A stretch of 64,000 nt of DNA. Origin: Aeromonas rivuli. GTDB lineage: Bacteria; Pseudomonadota; Gammaproteobacteria; Enterobacterales; Aeromonadaceae. The stretch is from contig NZ_CDBJ01000068.1 in NCBI RefSeq assembly GCF_000820045.1, positions 62,384 through 126,383 on the forward strand. The letters are read 5' to 3'. Of this stretch, positions 1-9,353 are shown piece by piece (positions within the stretch are counted from its first letter, which is position 1; each line of letters begins with the position of its first letter). The position numbers and the translations under genes were made by a program. Below the pieces are notes generated by a model. It was not told the DNA's origin and did no database searches. It saw only the letters and a list, made by a program, of their open reading frames with translations.

Positions 1-882
<882 letters not shown>

Positions 883-977
883 TCAAGTTATCGAATGGAT
901 AAGCCTGTTTGACTATATCGGCTTTCGTATCGGCTTGTTGGTACCGCCAAGGGTTCGCCATACGAAAACCGGCAAAG

Positions 978-998
978 GAGGGGGCCTGGGGCCCCCTC
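978..998 (-). terminator. Hairpin downstream of tpiA
   Basis: A perfect 9-bp GC-only stem (978-986 with 990-998, 3-base loop) lies 9 bases beyond the tpiA stop. On the minus strand it is followed by TCCTTT, a weak uridine tract, so termination is probable but may be incomplete. Confidence 0.55.
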
Positions 999-1006
999 TG
1001 GGCTCA

Positions 1007-1762
1007 TTACTTGGCAGCGCCAGCAATGATCTGGGAGAAGTCGTCCACTTTCAGGGACGCGCCACCCACCAGGCCACCGTCGATGTCCGGCTGACCGAAC
1101 AGATCGCTGGCGGTCGCGCCAGTGACGGAACCACCGTACAGGATCTGTACCTTGGCAGCCACAGCGCCATCAAATCCGGCCAGGTACTGGCGGATGTGGG
1201 CGTGAACGGCCTGGGCGATTTCCGGGGTAGCAGTCTTGCCGGTGCCGATGGCCCATACCGGCTCATAGGCAACGACGGCGTTTTCGAAGGAGGCGATGCC
1301 ACAACGGTCGATGACCGCTTTGAGCTGAGTCTCGACCACGTTCTTGGTCACGCCAGCTTCGAACTGCGCCAGGGTCTCACCGATGCAGAGTACGGGGATG
1401 AGGCCCGCTTTCTGGATGACTTCGTACTTGGCAGCCACCAGGTCGTCGGTCTCGGCGTGCAGGGTACGGCGCTCGCTGTGGCCGACCAGGGAGTAGGTGC
1501 AACCGAAGGCTTTGAGCATGGAGGGGGCGTTCTCGCCGGTGAAGGCGCCAGACTCGTGCAGATCGGCGTTCTGGGCACCGTAAGCAATCTTGCTGCCGGC
1601 AGTCAGCTGCTCAACTTGACCCAAAAAGATAACCGGTGGGCAGACGGCGACTTGAACGGAAGGGTGCGCGGCGGCAGCCGGGATCAGACCCTTGATCAGC
1701 GCTTCGACAGAAGCTTTGGTGCCGTTCAGTTTCCAGTTACCCATTACCAGGTGCTGTCTCAT
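1007..1762 (-). CDS. tpiA: Triose-phosphate isomerase
   Basis: Interconverts dihydroxyacetone phosphate and glyceraldehyde 3-phosphate in glycolysis. The 251-residue protein shows the family's catalytic set: NWKLNG with N9 and K11, GHSERR with H95, and AYEPVWAIGTGK with E167. Length matches the usual 250-255. The ATG at 1762 is preceded by an AGGAG ribosome binding site. A TATAAT hexamer lies on the minus strand 34-39 bases upstream of the start. Gene order elyC-tpiA-pfkA places two glycolytic genes side by side. Confidence 0.97.
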   Translation of the reverse strand: MRQHLVMGNWKLNGTKASVEALIKGLIPAAAAHPSVQVAVCPPVIFLGQVEQLTAGSKIAYGAQNADLHESGAFTGENAPSMLKAFGCTYSLVGHSERRTLHAETDDLVAAKYEVIQKAGLIPVLCIGETLAQFEAGVTKNVVETQLKAVIDRCGIASFENAVVAYEPVWAIGTGKTATPEIAQAVHAHIRQYLAGFDGAVAAKVQILYGGSVTGATASDLFGQPDIDGGLVGGASLKVDDFSQIIAGAAK

Positions 1763-1795
1763 CTTTTAATACTCCTAGGCGTTTGATTGCGCGTC

Positions 1796-1801
1796 ATTAT
1801 A
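1796..1801 (-). promoter_or_regulatory. Candidate -10 element of tpiA
   Basis: The minus strand reads TATAAT here, 34-39 bases before the tpiA start codon. No convincing -35 box stands at 16-18 bp, so the call rests on the perfect -10 hexamer and its position. Confidence 0.4.
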
Positions 1802-1897
1802 TGAATTGAACCGAGCCCAAGATAGCTGACCCGGCGGCAAATGACGTAATTTTTTTTCCCTTTCCTGATCCAAATCAGGAAAGCTCCTCCCGACTGT

Positions 1898-2668
1898 TCA
1901 CTCGTTGACCTGACCACGCAGCCGGGCCCAGAGCTGACCTATCCACTCGTGGATGGCCGCTTCCGAGTACATCAGGTAGCGCCCCTTGGGCAGGTAGCTA
2001 TAGAGCGGCTGAGGCTGCTGGCTCTGCTTGGCGGTGTAGTCGGTGGGGGCGGGCAGCGCATTCAGGCCCTGCTGGCGATAGAGTGCCAGGGCCCGGGGCA
2101 AATGGGTGGCCGAGCTCACCAGCGCCACCCGCTTGCCCTTAAGGTGGGCACTGATGCTGACCGCCTCGTCATGGGTGTCTTTGTTGTTTTCAAACAACGT
2201 CATTCGGGATCTCGCTATCCCCAGGCTCGCCGCCATGCGGGCGTTGACCTCGGCATTGGACAGGGGATCCCCGGACACATAACCGGAGAAGATGAGCTCC
2301 GCTTCTGGGTAGGCCTGGGCCAGCCGCACCCCTTCCAGGGTGCGGGCGAGGGCTATGTTGTTCTGCCAGGAACGCTCGGGCACCGCCGGATCGCTGACAT
2401 GGCCGTTGCCGAGCACCACTATGGCCTTGATGCCCGGATGTTGGCTCACGTCGAAGGGCGGATAAGTCTGCTCCAAGCCTCTGGCCAGCTCATAGCTCAC
2501 CGGCCGCATCCCCATCAGGGCGATGAGCAGCAGCGAGCAGGTCGCCAGCAGCTTGCCGCTTTTTTGAAAACGGGTGAACCAGAGCAGCAAGAGAGCCAGC
2601 AGCAAGAGGGAGAGAGAGAAGGGGAGCGGCATCAGCAACTGGCCCAGCCACTTTTTGAGTTCAAACAT
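1898..2668 (-). CDS. elyC: ElyC/SanA/YdcF-type envelope protein (DUF218)
   Basis: Inner-membrane protein of the DUF218 family; E. coli ElyC (YcbC) is needed for normal peptidoglycan assembly and undecaprenyl-phosphate lipid carrier metabolism. The 256-residue protein (E. coli about 259) has two hydrophobic N-terminal segments, at about residues 11-34 and 42-56, then a DUF218 domain starting near AIVVLGNGH and including LIFSGYVSGD and VALVSSATHLPRA. The start at 2668 (MFELKKWLG) was chosen over a longer in-frame start at 2896 because it gives the family N-terminus; the extra 76 codons look non-coding. Confidence 0.85.
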   Translation of the reverse strand: MFELKKWLGQLLMPLPFSLSLLLLALLLLWFTRFQKSGKLLATCSLLLIALMGMRPVSYELARGLEQTYPPFDVSQHPGIKAIVVLGNGHVSDPAVPERSWQNNIALARTLEGVRLAQAYPEAELIFSGYVSGDPLSNAEVNARMAASLGIARSRMTLFENNKDTHDEAVSISAHLKGKRVALVSSATHLPRALALYRQQGLNALPAPTDYTAKQSQQPQPLYSYLPKGRYLMYSEAAIHEWIGQLWARLRGQVNE

Positions 2669-2783
2669 GGAGTTCTCCAATTTTTCCTGACACAGAGGCA
2701 AGTGACGCTGAGAGTAAGGGGGGCGGGGCAAATTGCCAAATGATGCCGAACTCGCACAGGCCACAGCATGCTGGAGAGAGCGG

Positions 2784-3686
2784 TTATTCGAGCCACTTGC
2801 GTAGCGCCAGCGACGCCAGATCAATGAAAGCTCGCAATCTGGGAGGCATAAAACGTTGCCGTGGGTAGACGATGTGGATGGGATCCGCCTTGCCATGCCA
2901 TTCGGGCAGGACAGGCACCAGTTTCCCCTCTTCGCAGGCCTGGCGACACAGGTAGGAGGGCAACAGTGCCACTCCGCCGCCCGCCTGCACCATGGTCATG
3001 ATCAGGCCGACATCGTTGATCAGTGTCTGCCGGCCCAGAGAGACAGTCACACTGTTGGCGGCCCCGTCGTGGAGTACCCAGGCCTCCTTGCCCAGGGGCG
3101 TAAACTGCAGGCAGGCATGCTGCCGCAGCGTATGAGGTGCTTCTGGCACCCCGGCGCTGGCGAGGTAATCCGGGCTGGCAAACAGGGCCCAGCGCGCGAT
3201 GCCCACCTGCTTGGCGATCAGGGTCGAGTCCTTGAGAGGGCCGGTACGAATGGCGACATCGACCCCCTCGGCGACCAGATCCACATAGCGGTTCATCAGC
3301 ACCAGCTCCACATCGACCTTGGGCCACTGGCTGCGCATCTGCCCCAGGATGGACGACAGGATCTGGTTGCCGACATCCACCGGAGCCGTGATGCGCAGCA
3401 GCCCGCAGGGCTCTTCCCGCGCCTCGGTCACCGCCGCCTCGGCGTCAAGCACATGCACCAGGCCGGCCGAGGCGTGGTCGTAATAGATCTGTCCGGCATC
3501 GGTCAGGTGCAACCTGCGGGTGGTCCGCTGCAAGAGGGTGACGCCCAGACGCTTCTCCAGCATGGCCACCCGATGGCTGACGGTGGAGGTCGGCAAGCCC
3601 AGCAGACGCGCCGCCGCGCTGAAACTGCCCGCTTGCACGACCTTGACGAATACCACGACCTGATTGAAGTCCATCTTCCAACTCAT
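2784..3686 (-). CDS. LysR-family transcriptional regulator
   Basis: A 300-residue LysR-type regulator. The N-terminal winged helix-turn-helix spans about residues 5-65 (SFSAAARLLGLPTSTVSHRV), followed by a periplasmic-binding-protein-like effector domain. The subclass with GLLRITAPVDVG after the linker is typical of the DsdC/AaeR-like group that controls adjacent divergent genes. It is divergent from the pirin gene, 85 bp away, and an 8-bp inverted repeat sits between them, so it probably controls the pirin-hydrolase operon. An internal ATG at 3674 (MDFNQVVVF) is an alternative start; neither has a clear ribosome binding site. Confidence 0.9.
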   Translation of the reverse strand: MSWKMDFNQVVVFVKVVQAGSFSAAARLLGLPTSTVSHRVAMLEKRLGVTLLQRTTRRLHLTDAGQIYYDHASAGLVHVLDAEAAVTEAREEPCGLLRITAPVDVGNQILSSILGQMRSQWPKVDVELVLMNRYVDLVAEGVDVAIRTGPLKDSTLIAKQVGIARWALFASPDYLASAGVPEAPHTLRQHACLQFTPLGKEAWVLHDGAANSVTVSLGRQTLINDVGLIMTMVQAGGGVALLPSYLCRQACEEGKLVPVLPEWHGKADPIHIVYPRQRFMPPRLRAFIDLASLALRKWLE

Positions 3687-3738
3687 TAGAAAGTGTTTTC
3701 TTATTTAACCATCTAGTCCGGTAAATGACTACTTTCTA
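3687..3738. promoter_or_regulatory. Inverted repeat in the LysR/pirin intergenic region
   Basis: TAGAAAGT at 3687-3694 is repeated in inverse orientation as ACTTTCTA at 3731-3738, 36 bp apart, in the 85-bp gap between divergent genes. LysR proteins bind pairs of such sites over about 50-60 bp, so this is a plausible operator for the regulator encoded at 2784-3686. Binding is inferred. Confidence 0.4.
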
Positions 3739-3771
3739 CACTGTCTCCATTGATTCAACGGAGGCATTGAG

Positions 3772-4638
3772 ATGAAAGAACTGGCATTTATCAAGCGCAG
3801 CAACGAGAGGCACTGGGTCGGCGATGGCTTCCCGGTCAGGAGCATCTTCTCCTATCAGGATATCGCGGAGGAGATGTCCCCCTTCCTGCTGATGGATCAT
3901 GCGGGCCCGGCCAATTTCCCGGCCACCTCCCATCAACTCGGCGTCGGCCAGCACCCTCACCGCGGGTTCGAAACCGTGACCATCGTCTATGAGGGCGGCG
4001 TCTCCCACAGAGACTCCTCGGGGGGCGGCGGCACCATAGGTCCGGGTGACGTGCAGTGGATGACGGCCGCATCCGGCCTTATCCACGAGGAGTACCACAG
4101 CCCGGCATTTGCCAGGACGGGCGGCGCCTTCGAGATGGTGCAGCTGTGGGTGAACTTGCCCGCCAAAGAGAAGATGACGGCCCCTGGCTACCAGGGCATC
4201 ACCGCCGACGAGATCCCTCGGGTGGCACTGCCAGAGGGCGCAGGGGAGGCTCGCATCATCGCCGGGCAGCTCGGCGATACCCGCGGCCCTGCCCGCACCT
4301 TCACCCCGATGAACGTCTGGGACATGCGTCTGAAGGCCCATCACCGGGTGACGCTCGAACTGCCGGAAGGACACACCACGGCGCTGTTTGTGCTCAAAGG
4401 CGCCATTCGCCTCGGCAACCGCCACCCTGTCCGCACCGCCGAACTGGCAGTCATGGAGCGCCGCGGCAGCCAGCTGGTGATCGATGTCGAGGAAGATACG
4501 AAGCTGCTGCTGCTCAATGGCGCCCCCCTCGATGAACCCATCGTCGGTCACGGCCCCTTCGTGATGAACACCCAGGAAGAGATAGTGCAGGCTATCAATG
4601 ACTACAACAGTGGCCGTTTCGGCCAGATAGGACGCTGA
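3772..4638 (+). CDS. Pirin family protein (bicupin, metal-binding)
   Basis: A 288-residue pirin: two cupin beta-barrels, the N-terminal one holding a mononuclear metal. Ligands expected from human pirin align with H61 and H63 (HPHRGFET) and H105 and E107 (SGLIHEEYH). Bacterial pirins include quercetin 2,3-dioxygenases such as YhhW, but substrate cannot be read from sequence. The start has a strong GGAGG 8 bases upstream. It is the first gene of a likely operon with two isochorismatase-fold hydrolases, 28 bp before the first of them. Confidence 0.92.
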   Translation: MKELAFIKRSNERHWVGDGFPVRSIFSYQDIAEEMSPFLLMDHAGPANFPATSHQLGVGQHPHRGFETVTIVYEGGVSHRDSSGGGGTIGPGDVQWMTAASGLIHEEYHSPAFARTGGAFEMVQLWVNLPAKEKMTAPGYQGITADEIPRVALPEGAGEARIIAGQLGDTRGPARTFTPMNVWDMRLKAHHRVTLELPEGHTTALFVLKGAIRLGNRHPVRTAELAVMERRGSQLVIDVEEDTKLLLLNGAPLDEPIVGHGPFVMNTQEEIVQAINDYNSGRFGQIGR

Positions 4639-4666
4639 ACCTCAGCCCCAACAAATGGAGAAAATC

Positions 4667-5344
4667 ATGAGCAACCCAGCCAATTTCGACGGCGCCAGAC
4701 CCGTCCTCAACCCAGATGACGTAGCTATGCTGCTGATCGACCACCAGAGCGGCCTGTTCCAGACAGTGGGCGACATGCCGATGCCGGAACTGCGCCTGCG
4801 CGCGGCCGCCCTCGCCAGCATGGCGACGCTGGCCAATATTCCGGTGATCACCACGGCATCTGTCCCGCAAGGACCGAATGGCCCGCTGATACCGGAGATC
4901 CACGAGAATGCGCCGCACGCACAGTATGTGGCGCGCAAGGGCGAGATCAACGCCTGGGACAACCCCGATTTCGTCGCGGCGGTCAACGCCACCGGCAAGA
5001 AGCAACTGATCATCGCAGGCACCATCACCAGCGTCTGCATGGCCTTCCCTGCCATCAGCGCGGTCAACGCGGGCTATCAGGTGTTTGCGGTTGTCGATGC
5101 CTCGGGCACCTACTCCAAGATGGCCCAGGAGATCACCCTGGCTCGCGTGGTTCAGGCGGGCGTGGTTCCCATGGACACTGCGGCAGTGGCTTCCGAGCTG
5201 CAAGGCAGCTGGAACCGGGCAGATGCGATGGAGTGGGCGGCTATCTACACCAAGATCTTCCCCGCCTACCAGTTGCTGATCGAGAGCTACGGCAAGGCAC
5301 AAGCCGTGGCGAAAAACAACGAAGTGCTGGATTCCCAGCGCTGA
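4667..5344 (+). CDS. Isochorismatase-family cysteine hydrolase
   Basis: A 225-residue isochorismatase-fold hydrolase. The expected catalytic triad is visible as D25 (LLIDHQSG), K111 (ATGKKQL) and C124 (TSVCMAF). It resembles the YcaC protein encoded just downstream but has an N-terminal extension and a diverged C-terminal third, so it is an old tandem duplicate rather than a recent copy. The start at 4667 was chosen because GGAGA lies 7 bases upstream; a start at 4655 would sit on that site. Substrate unknown. Confidence 0.9.
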   Translation: MSNPANFDGARPVLNPDDVAMLLIDHQSGLFQTVGDMPMPELRLRAAALASMATLANIPVITTASVPQGPNGPLIPEIHENAPHAQYVARKGEINAWDNPDFVAAVNATGKKQLIIAGTITSVCMAFPAISAVNAGYQVFAVVDASGTYSKMAQEITLARVVQAGVVPMDTAAVASELQGSWNRADAMEWAAIYTKIFPAYQLLIESYGKAQAVAKNNEVLDSQR

Positions 5345-5371
5345 TACCCGCAACAACCAAGGAGAACCATC

Positions 5372-5998
5372 ATGGCTAAACCCTACGTCAAACTCGACAA
5401 GCACAACGCGGCAGTACTGCTGGTGGATCACCAGGCAGGGCTCTCTTCGCTGGTGCGTGACATAGAGCCGGACAAGTTTCGCAACAACGTGCTGGCGCTG
5501 GCCGCGCTGGCCAAGTACTTCGAGCTGCCGACCATACTGACCACCAGTTTCGAAAACGGGCCCAACGGCCCGCTGATGACAGAGCTCAAGGAGACCTTCC
5601 CGGACGCCCCTTACATTGCCCGCCCAGGACAGATCAACGCCTGGGATAACGAGGAGTTCGTCAAGGCGGTCAAGGCTACCGGCAAGAAGCAGCTGATCAT
5701 CGCCGGCATCGTCACCGAGGTGTGCGTGGCCTTCCCGACCCTGTCCGCCCTCGAGGAGGGGTACGAGGTGTTTGTCATCACCGATGCCTCGGGGACCTTC
5801 AATGAGATCACCCGTCACTCGGCCTGGGATCGGATGTCATCCGCCGGGGCGCAGCTGATGACCTGGTTTGGGGCCGCCTGTGAGCTGCACCGCGACTGGC
5901 GCAATGATGTGGAGGGCCTGGGTACCCTGTTCGCCAACCACATCCCCGACTATCGCAATCTGATCAACAGCTACACCACAGTCCAGAGCAGCAAGTAA
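5372..5998 (+). CDS. ycaC: YcaC-type isochorismatase-fold hydrolase
   Basis: The 208-residue protein matches E. coli YcaC along its whole length, including LDKHNAAVLLVDHQAG at the N-terminus and NHIPDYRNL near the C-terminus. Catalytic D19, K105 and C118 are present. YcaC forms an octamer whose physiological substrate is not established. The ATG has AAGGAG 7-8 bases upstream. It is the last gene of the pirin operon; a hairpin follows the stop codon. Confidence 0.93.
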   Translation: MAKPYVKLDKHNAAVLLVDHQAGLSSLVRDIEPDKFRNNVLALAALAKYFELPTILTTSFENGPNGPLMTELKETFPDAPYIARPGQINAWDNEEFVKAVKATGKKQLIIAGIVTEVCVAFPTLSALEEGYEVFVITDASGTFNEITRHSAWDRMSSAGAQLMTWFGAACELHRDWRNDVEGLGTLFANHIPDYRNLINSYTTVQSSK

Positions 5999-6020
5999 CC
6001 TGAACCAGCAACCTGAATAA

Positions 6021-6045
6021 GACCCCGGGCAACCGGGGTCTTCTG
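6021..6045 (+). terminator. Hairpin after ycaC
   Basis: GACCCCGG and CCGGGGTC form an 8-bp stem with a 4-base loop 22 bases after the ycaC stop, followed by TTCT. The short T tract makes it a moderate terminator. Confidence 0.6.
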
Positions 6046-6242
6046 CTTGACGCCATCCATCATCCCTCCCGTTAAATGGCTCCCCACCGCGCTTCTCAGA
6101 GTGGTTTGCTCGCGCGAGTAGTTCTGGCATCCCCATCCAAGAGGTGCAGGGGTCGGGCTCTTGTCTGCGACAGGTCGAGCAAACCGGAGTTGCAACAAGG
6201 TGTGGTGACCCGATCCAGGCTGCCACGACACTCTTCCTTGAG

Positions 6243-6271
6243 TTTTCAGGCAATCCGGGATGTGACAGAAT
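6243..6271 (+). promoter_or_regulatory. Candidate promoter of cmoM-mukFEB
   Basis: TTTTCA (6243-6248) and CAGAAT (6266-6271) are separated by 17 bp, and a TGA just before the -10 gives an extended -10 form. Transcription would start near 6278, which suits a TTG start at 6340 better than the ATG at 6289. Confidence 0.35.
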
Positions 6272-6339
6272 ACCCCTCTTTTTTTCGTATGGCCCATCCC
6301 AGAGTGGCCCATGCCTGTATCGACAAGGCTGAGTTTGTC

Positions 6340-7116
6340 TTGAAGCAAGATCAGAGTTTTGACGGCCGCGCCGACAAGTTTGCCCGCAACATTTATGACT
6401 CCAGCAAGGGGCGCATTCGCACCACTGTGGTGTGGAGCGACATCGAAGCCTGCCTGGCCCGACTCGGCAATCGGCCCTTGCGCATTCTGGATGCCGGTGG
6501 CGGCTTCGGTTATTTCGCCCAGAAGCTGGCGGCCATGGGCCATCAGGTGGAATTGTGCGATCTCTCCGAGGAGATGCTGGCCCTGGCCCGGGTTCAGATC
6601 GCCGAGAAGGGGCTGGAAGACAGAATTCGTCTCATCCAGTGCCCCATTCAGGATCTCAAGGCCCATGTGAGCGGCAGCTTCGATCTGGTGCTCTGTCACG
6701 CCGTGTTAGAGTGGCTGGCCGAGCCACGTCAGACCCTGTTAGGTCTGTTTCCTTTCGTCCATGCAGGGGGCATACTGTCGCTGCTTTTTTACAACCGTCA
6801 TGGCTTGCTGTTCCAGAGTCTGGTGGTCGGCAATTTCGACTATGTGCGCCAGGGGCTGAACAAGAAGCGTCAGACCGCCTTGACCCCCACCAATCCACAG
6901 TTGCCTGAGCAGGTCTATGACTGGATTGGGCGAGGGGGGCTCAAGATCATCGGCAAGACCGGGGTGCGAGTCATTCATGACTACATGCGCCACAAGCAGG
7001 ATCAGGTCGAGAAGTTTGACGATCTGCTGGCCATGGAGCAGCACTATTGCCGCCAGGAGCCCTTCGTCGCCCTCGGCCGTTACATCCATGTGATGGCGCA
7101 AAAGCCAGCCAGTTGA
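6340..7116 (+). CDS. cmoM: tRNA 5-carboxymethoxyuridine methyltransferase CmoM
   Basis: CmoM (formerly SmtA) transfers a methyl group from S-adenosylmethionine to 5-carboxymethoxyuridine at tRNA position 34. The SAM-binding motif ILDAGGGFGYF, HAVLEW and the C-terminal YCRQEPF..LGRYIHV stretch match E. coli CmoM. A TTG start at 6340 gives 258 residues (E. coli 261) and begins where the E. coli protein does (QDQSFDGRADKF); GCTGAG lies just upstream. An in-frame ATG at 6289 would add 17 residues but has no ribosome binding site. In E. coli too this gene precedes mukFEB. Confidence 0.9.
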   Translation: MKQDQSFDGRADKFARNIYDSSKGRIRTTVVWSDIEACLARLGNRPLRILDAGGGFGYFAQKLAAMGHQVELCDLSEEMLALARVQIAEKGLEDRIRLIQCPIQDLKAHVSGSFDLVLCHAVLEWLAEPRQTLLGLFPFVHAGGILSLLFYNRHGLLFQSLVVGNFDYVRQGLNKKRQTALTPTNPQLPEQVYDWIGRGGLKIIGKTGVRVIHDYMRHKQDQVEKFDDLLAMEQHYCRQEPFVALGRYIHVMAQKPAS

Positions 7117-7252
7117 TGTCAGTTTTTATGCTAGCGGGATCTAGCCGCCCGGGGTCATCCACAGTGCCCCGTGGCCCATACCACAGCGAGGGAGTGCGCC
7201 ATGCACCAGGTGCAGGTCGCTCCCTCGGATATAACAACGAGATGATAACGTC

Positions 7253-8572
7253 ATGATGAGTACATCCCGTACCCTGCCGGAAACGGTGGCATGGGTCAGG
7301 CAGGAGGGATTGGCCTTGAGCCTGCCCACCGACAGGTTGGCCTTTCTGATTGCGATAAAAACCTTGTCCGAAGATGAGTCGGACTTGTCGGAAGCGGCGC
7401 TGCACGATGCCTTTGGCTATGTGAGCAACGCCTTCGGTCAGATGGATGAGACCCTGACCGGTCGCGCCAACAATGCCATCAACGATCTCATTCGCCAGCA
7501 ACTGCTGTCGCGTTTCAACACCGACATGGTGGCCGGCGAGAGCCTCTATCGCCTGTCGCGCCTTGGCATGAGCATCGTCGACTTCTTCCTCGACCAGCGT
7601 CAGGTCGATAGCATCAAGCTCTCCATCCTGCTCGAACACCTGGCATCCGAGCTCGACACTGCCCGCAAGGCGGCCCTCGAACTCGATACCCGTGAACAGT
7701 GGGATGCCGAGGTGCTGCCCAGGCTGAGTTTCTCTTTGGAAGAGACCCTGGGGCGCATCGACCTGACCCAGCGCGCCATGGATGAGCAGCAGAATCAGGT
7801 CAAGAGCGAGATAGCCGCGCTGCTGACCCAGAACTGGATCGATGCCATTCACAACTGTGAAAAGCTGCTGCGCGAGACGGGCCAGACCCTGCGCGAGCTG
7901 CAAGACACCCTGGACGCCGCCGGCCACCGCCTGCAGGCGGGGCTGCTCAATATTCAAGAGGCCGCTCAGGGGAGGGACGACTTGTTCCACGTCGAGGAGC
8001 TGACCCACGCCCTGCAGGGGCGGCTCGATGTCATTACCAGCTGGGGTCAGCAGTGCATCGAGCTCTGGTCCCGCTACGACAGACATGTTCACAAGTTCAT
8101 CCGCAACGCCATCGACATGGACAAGAACCGTGCCTTCAGTCAGCGACTGCGCGAATCCATCCGCAACTTCGAGCAGCACAACTTCTTGCTCAGAGTCGCC
8201 GAGGAGCCCCGTCTGCTGGAGCTGCGCGACGAAACCATCACCATCCATGACGATGATGTGACCGGTGAAGTGCCGCTCGAGATGGAGTACATGGAGATGG
8301 TGGACATCAACCAGGCGCTGGCCGAGCGCATCGAGCGCTATCTTGCCCGTTATCCCGAACAGGGCCATCAGCTGGACTTGGCCGATGTGCTGCGGGAATA
8401 TCTGCTCGATTTCCCGGCCCACGCCCACTTCGACGTGGCGCGTCTTCTGATCGACCAGGCCGTGCGCCTGGGCCATGCCAGCGGTGAGCACATGCTGCAC
8501 CGTCAACCCGCATGGAAACCCATTAACCAAGCTGGATCCAAGGTTCAGGCCTATGTCATTGATCAATTCTGA
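7253..8572 (+). CDS. mukF: Chromosome partition protein MukF (kleisin)
   Basis: MukF is the kleisin of the MukBEF condensin; it bridges MukB heads and recruits MukE. The 439-residue protein (E. coli 440) has the N-terminal winged-helix region ([28 protein letters not shown]), the middle helical segment ([16 protein letters not shown]) and a C-terminal winged helix. A second ATG follows directly at 7256; the first is used here, though E. coli MukF begins with a single Met. Its last 20 bases overlap mukE, indicating translational coupling. The 136-bp gap from cmoM shows no terminator. Confidence 0.96.
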   Translation: MMSTSRTLPETVAWVRQEGLALSLPTDRLAFLIAIKTLSEDESDLSEAALHDAFGYVSNAFGQMDETLTGRANNAINDLIRQQLLSRFNTDMVAGESLYRLSRLGMSIVDFFLDQRQVDSIKLSILLEHLASELDTARKAALELDTREQWDAEVLPRLSFSLEETLGRIDLTQRAMDEQQNQVKSEIAALLTQNWIDAIHNCEKLLRETGQTLRELQDTLDAAGHRLQAGLLNIQEAAQGRDDLFHVEELTHALQGRLDVITSWGQQCIELWSRYDRHVHKFIRNAIDMDKNRAFSQRLRESIRNFEQHNFLLRVAEEPRLLELRDETITIHDDDVTGEVPLEMEYMEMVDINQALAERIERYLARYPEQGHQLDLADVLREYLLDFPAHAHFDVARLLIDQAVRLGHASGEHMLHRQPAWKPINQAGSKVQAYVIDQF

Positions 8573-9290
8573 GTTTCCTTTGCCGCTGCGGCTCGCAGAG
8601 GCCATCGCCAACCCCTTGTTTCCGCGCATCGATACCGCCTTGCGATCGGGTCGTCACCTCAGTGCCGATGAGTTCGAACAGCACGCCATGCTGGTGGAGT
8701 TTCACGGCGAGCTGGAGAATTTCTACGGCCGCTATCAGGTCGAGCTCATCAAGGCGCCGGAAGGCTTCTTCTACCTGCGGCCACGGCCCAGTGCCGACAT
8801 CGGCACCACAGTGCTCTCCGAGCTCGATATGCTGGTGGGCAAGGTGCTCTGTTATCTGTTCCTGAGCCCGGACCGCCTCGCCTCGGAGGGGGTGTTCACC
8901 ATGAGCGAACTGCAGGAGGAGGTGCTGAGTCTGGCGGACGAGAAGCAGCTGCTGCGCATGGTCAACAGCCGCTCCGGTGGCACCGATCTGGACAAGAAGA
9001 AGCTGCTGGAAAAAATTCGTACCGCCATGCGCCGTCTCAAGCGTTTGGGGATGGTGAGCTCCCTGGGTAACAGCGACAAATTCCGGGTCAACGAGACCGT
9101 GTTTCGCTTCGCCGCCGATGTGCGCTCCGACGAGGATCCCCGGGCCGTGCAGCTGCGCATGATCCAGGAGGGAGAGGCCATCTTCCACGACGACGAGATG
9201 CCAAGCAGCGATTCGTTGTTCGAGGATGTCGAGGGGGATCTCGACGAAGAGCAGCTTGAGCTGGAGGTGGAAGATGATCTGCAATCCTAA
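8553..9290 (+). CDS. mukE: Chromosome partition protein MukE
   Basis: MukE is the tandem winged-helix (KITE) subunit of MukBEF. The 245-residue protein begins [21 protein letters not shown]; the start at 8553 lies inside the last codons of mukF, in another frame, as in the E. coli operon. Conserved stretches include [11 protein letters not shown] and [10 protein letters not shown]. The C-terminal 40 residues are strongly acidic ([20 protein letters not shown]), a common MukE feature. A longer in-frame start at 8475 was rejected because those codons belong to mukF sequence. Confidence 0.95.
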   Translation: MSLINSEFPLPLRLAEAIANPLFPRIDTALRSGRHLSADEFEQHAMLVEFHGELENFYGRYQVELIKAPEGFFYLRPRPSADIGTTVLSELDMLVGKVLCYLFLSPDRLASEGVFTMSELQEEVLSLADEKQLLRMVNSRSGGTDLDKKKLLEKIRTAMRRLKRLGMVSSLGNSDKFRVNETVFRFAADVRSDEDPRAVQLRMIQEGEAIFHDDEMPSSDSLFEDVEGDLDEEQLELEVEDDLQS

Positions 9291-9353
9291 ATTCCGGGCT
9301 CTGACGGAGCCTGCCGGTGTGATGGTGCTTATTGGTGTGATGGAGCGTGTGGC

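Larger units (their letters stand above)
5999..6339. other. Intergenic region between ycaC and cmoM
   Basis: 341 bases holding the ycaC terminator and a candidate cmoM promoter. No further gene or repeat is seen. If cmoM starts at 6289 rather than 6340 the region is 51 bases shorter. Confidence 0.5.

Noticed and set aside
1861-1881. TTTCCTGAT/ATCAGGAAA hairpin after elyC as a terminator
   Set aside because: On the elyC strand the stem is followed by A residues, not T, so it is not a standard intrinsic terminator for that gene.
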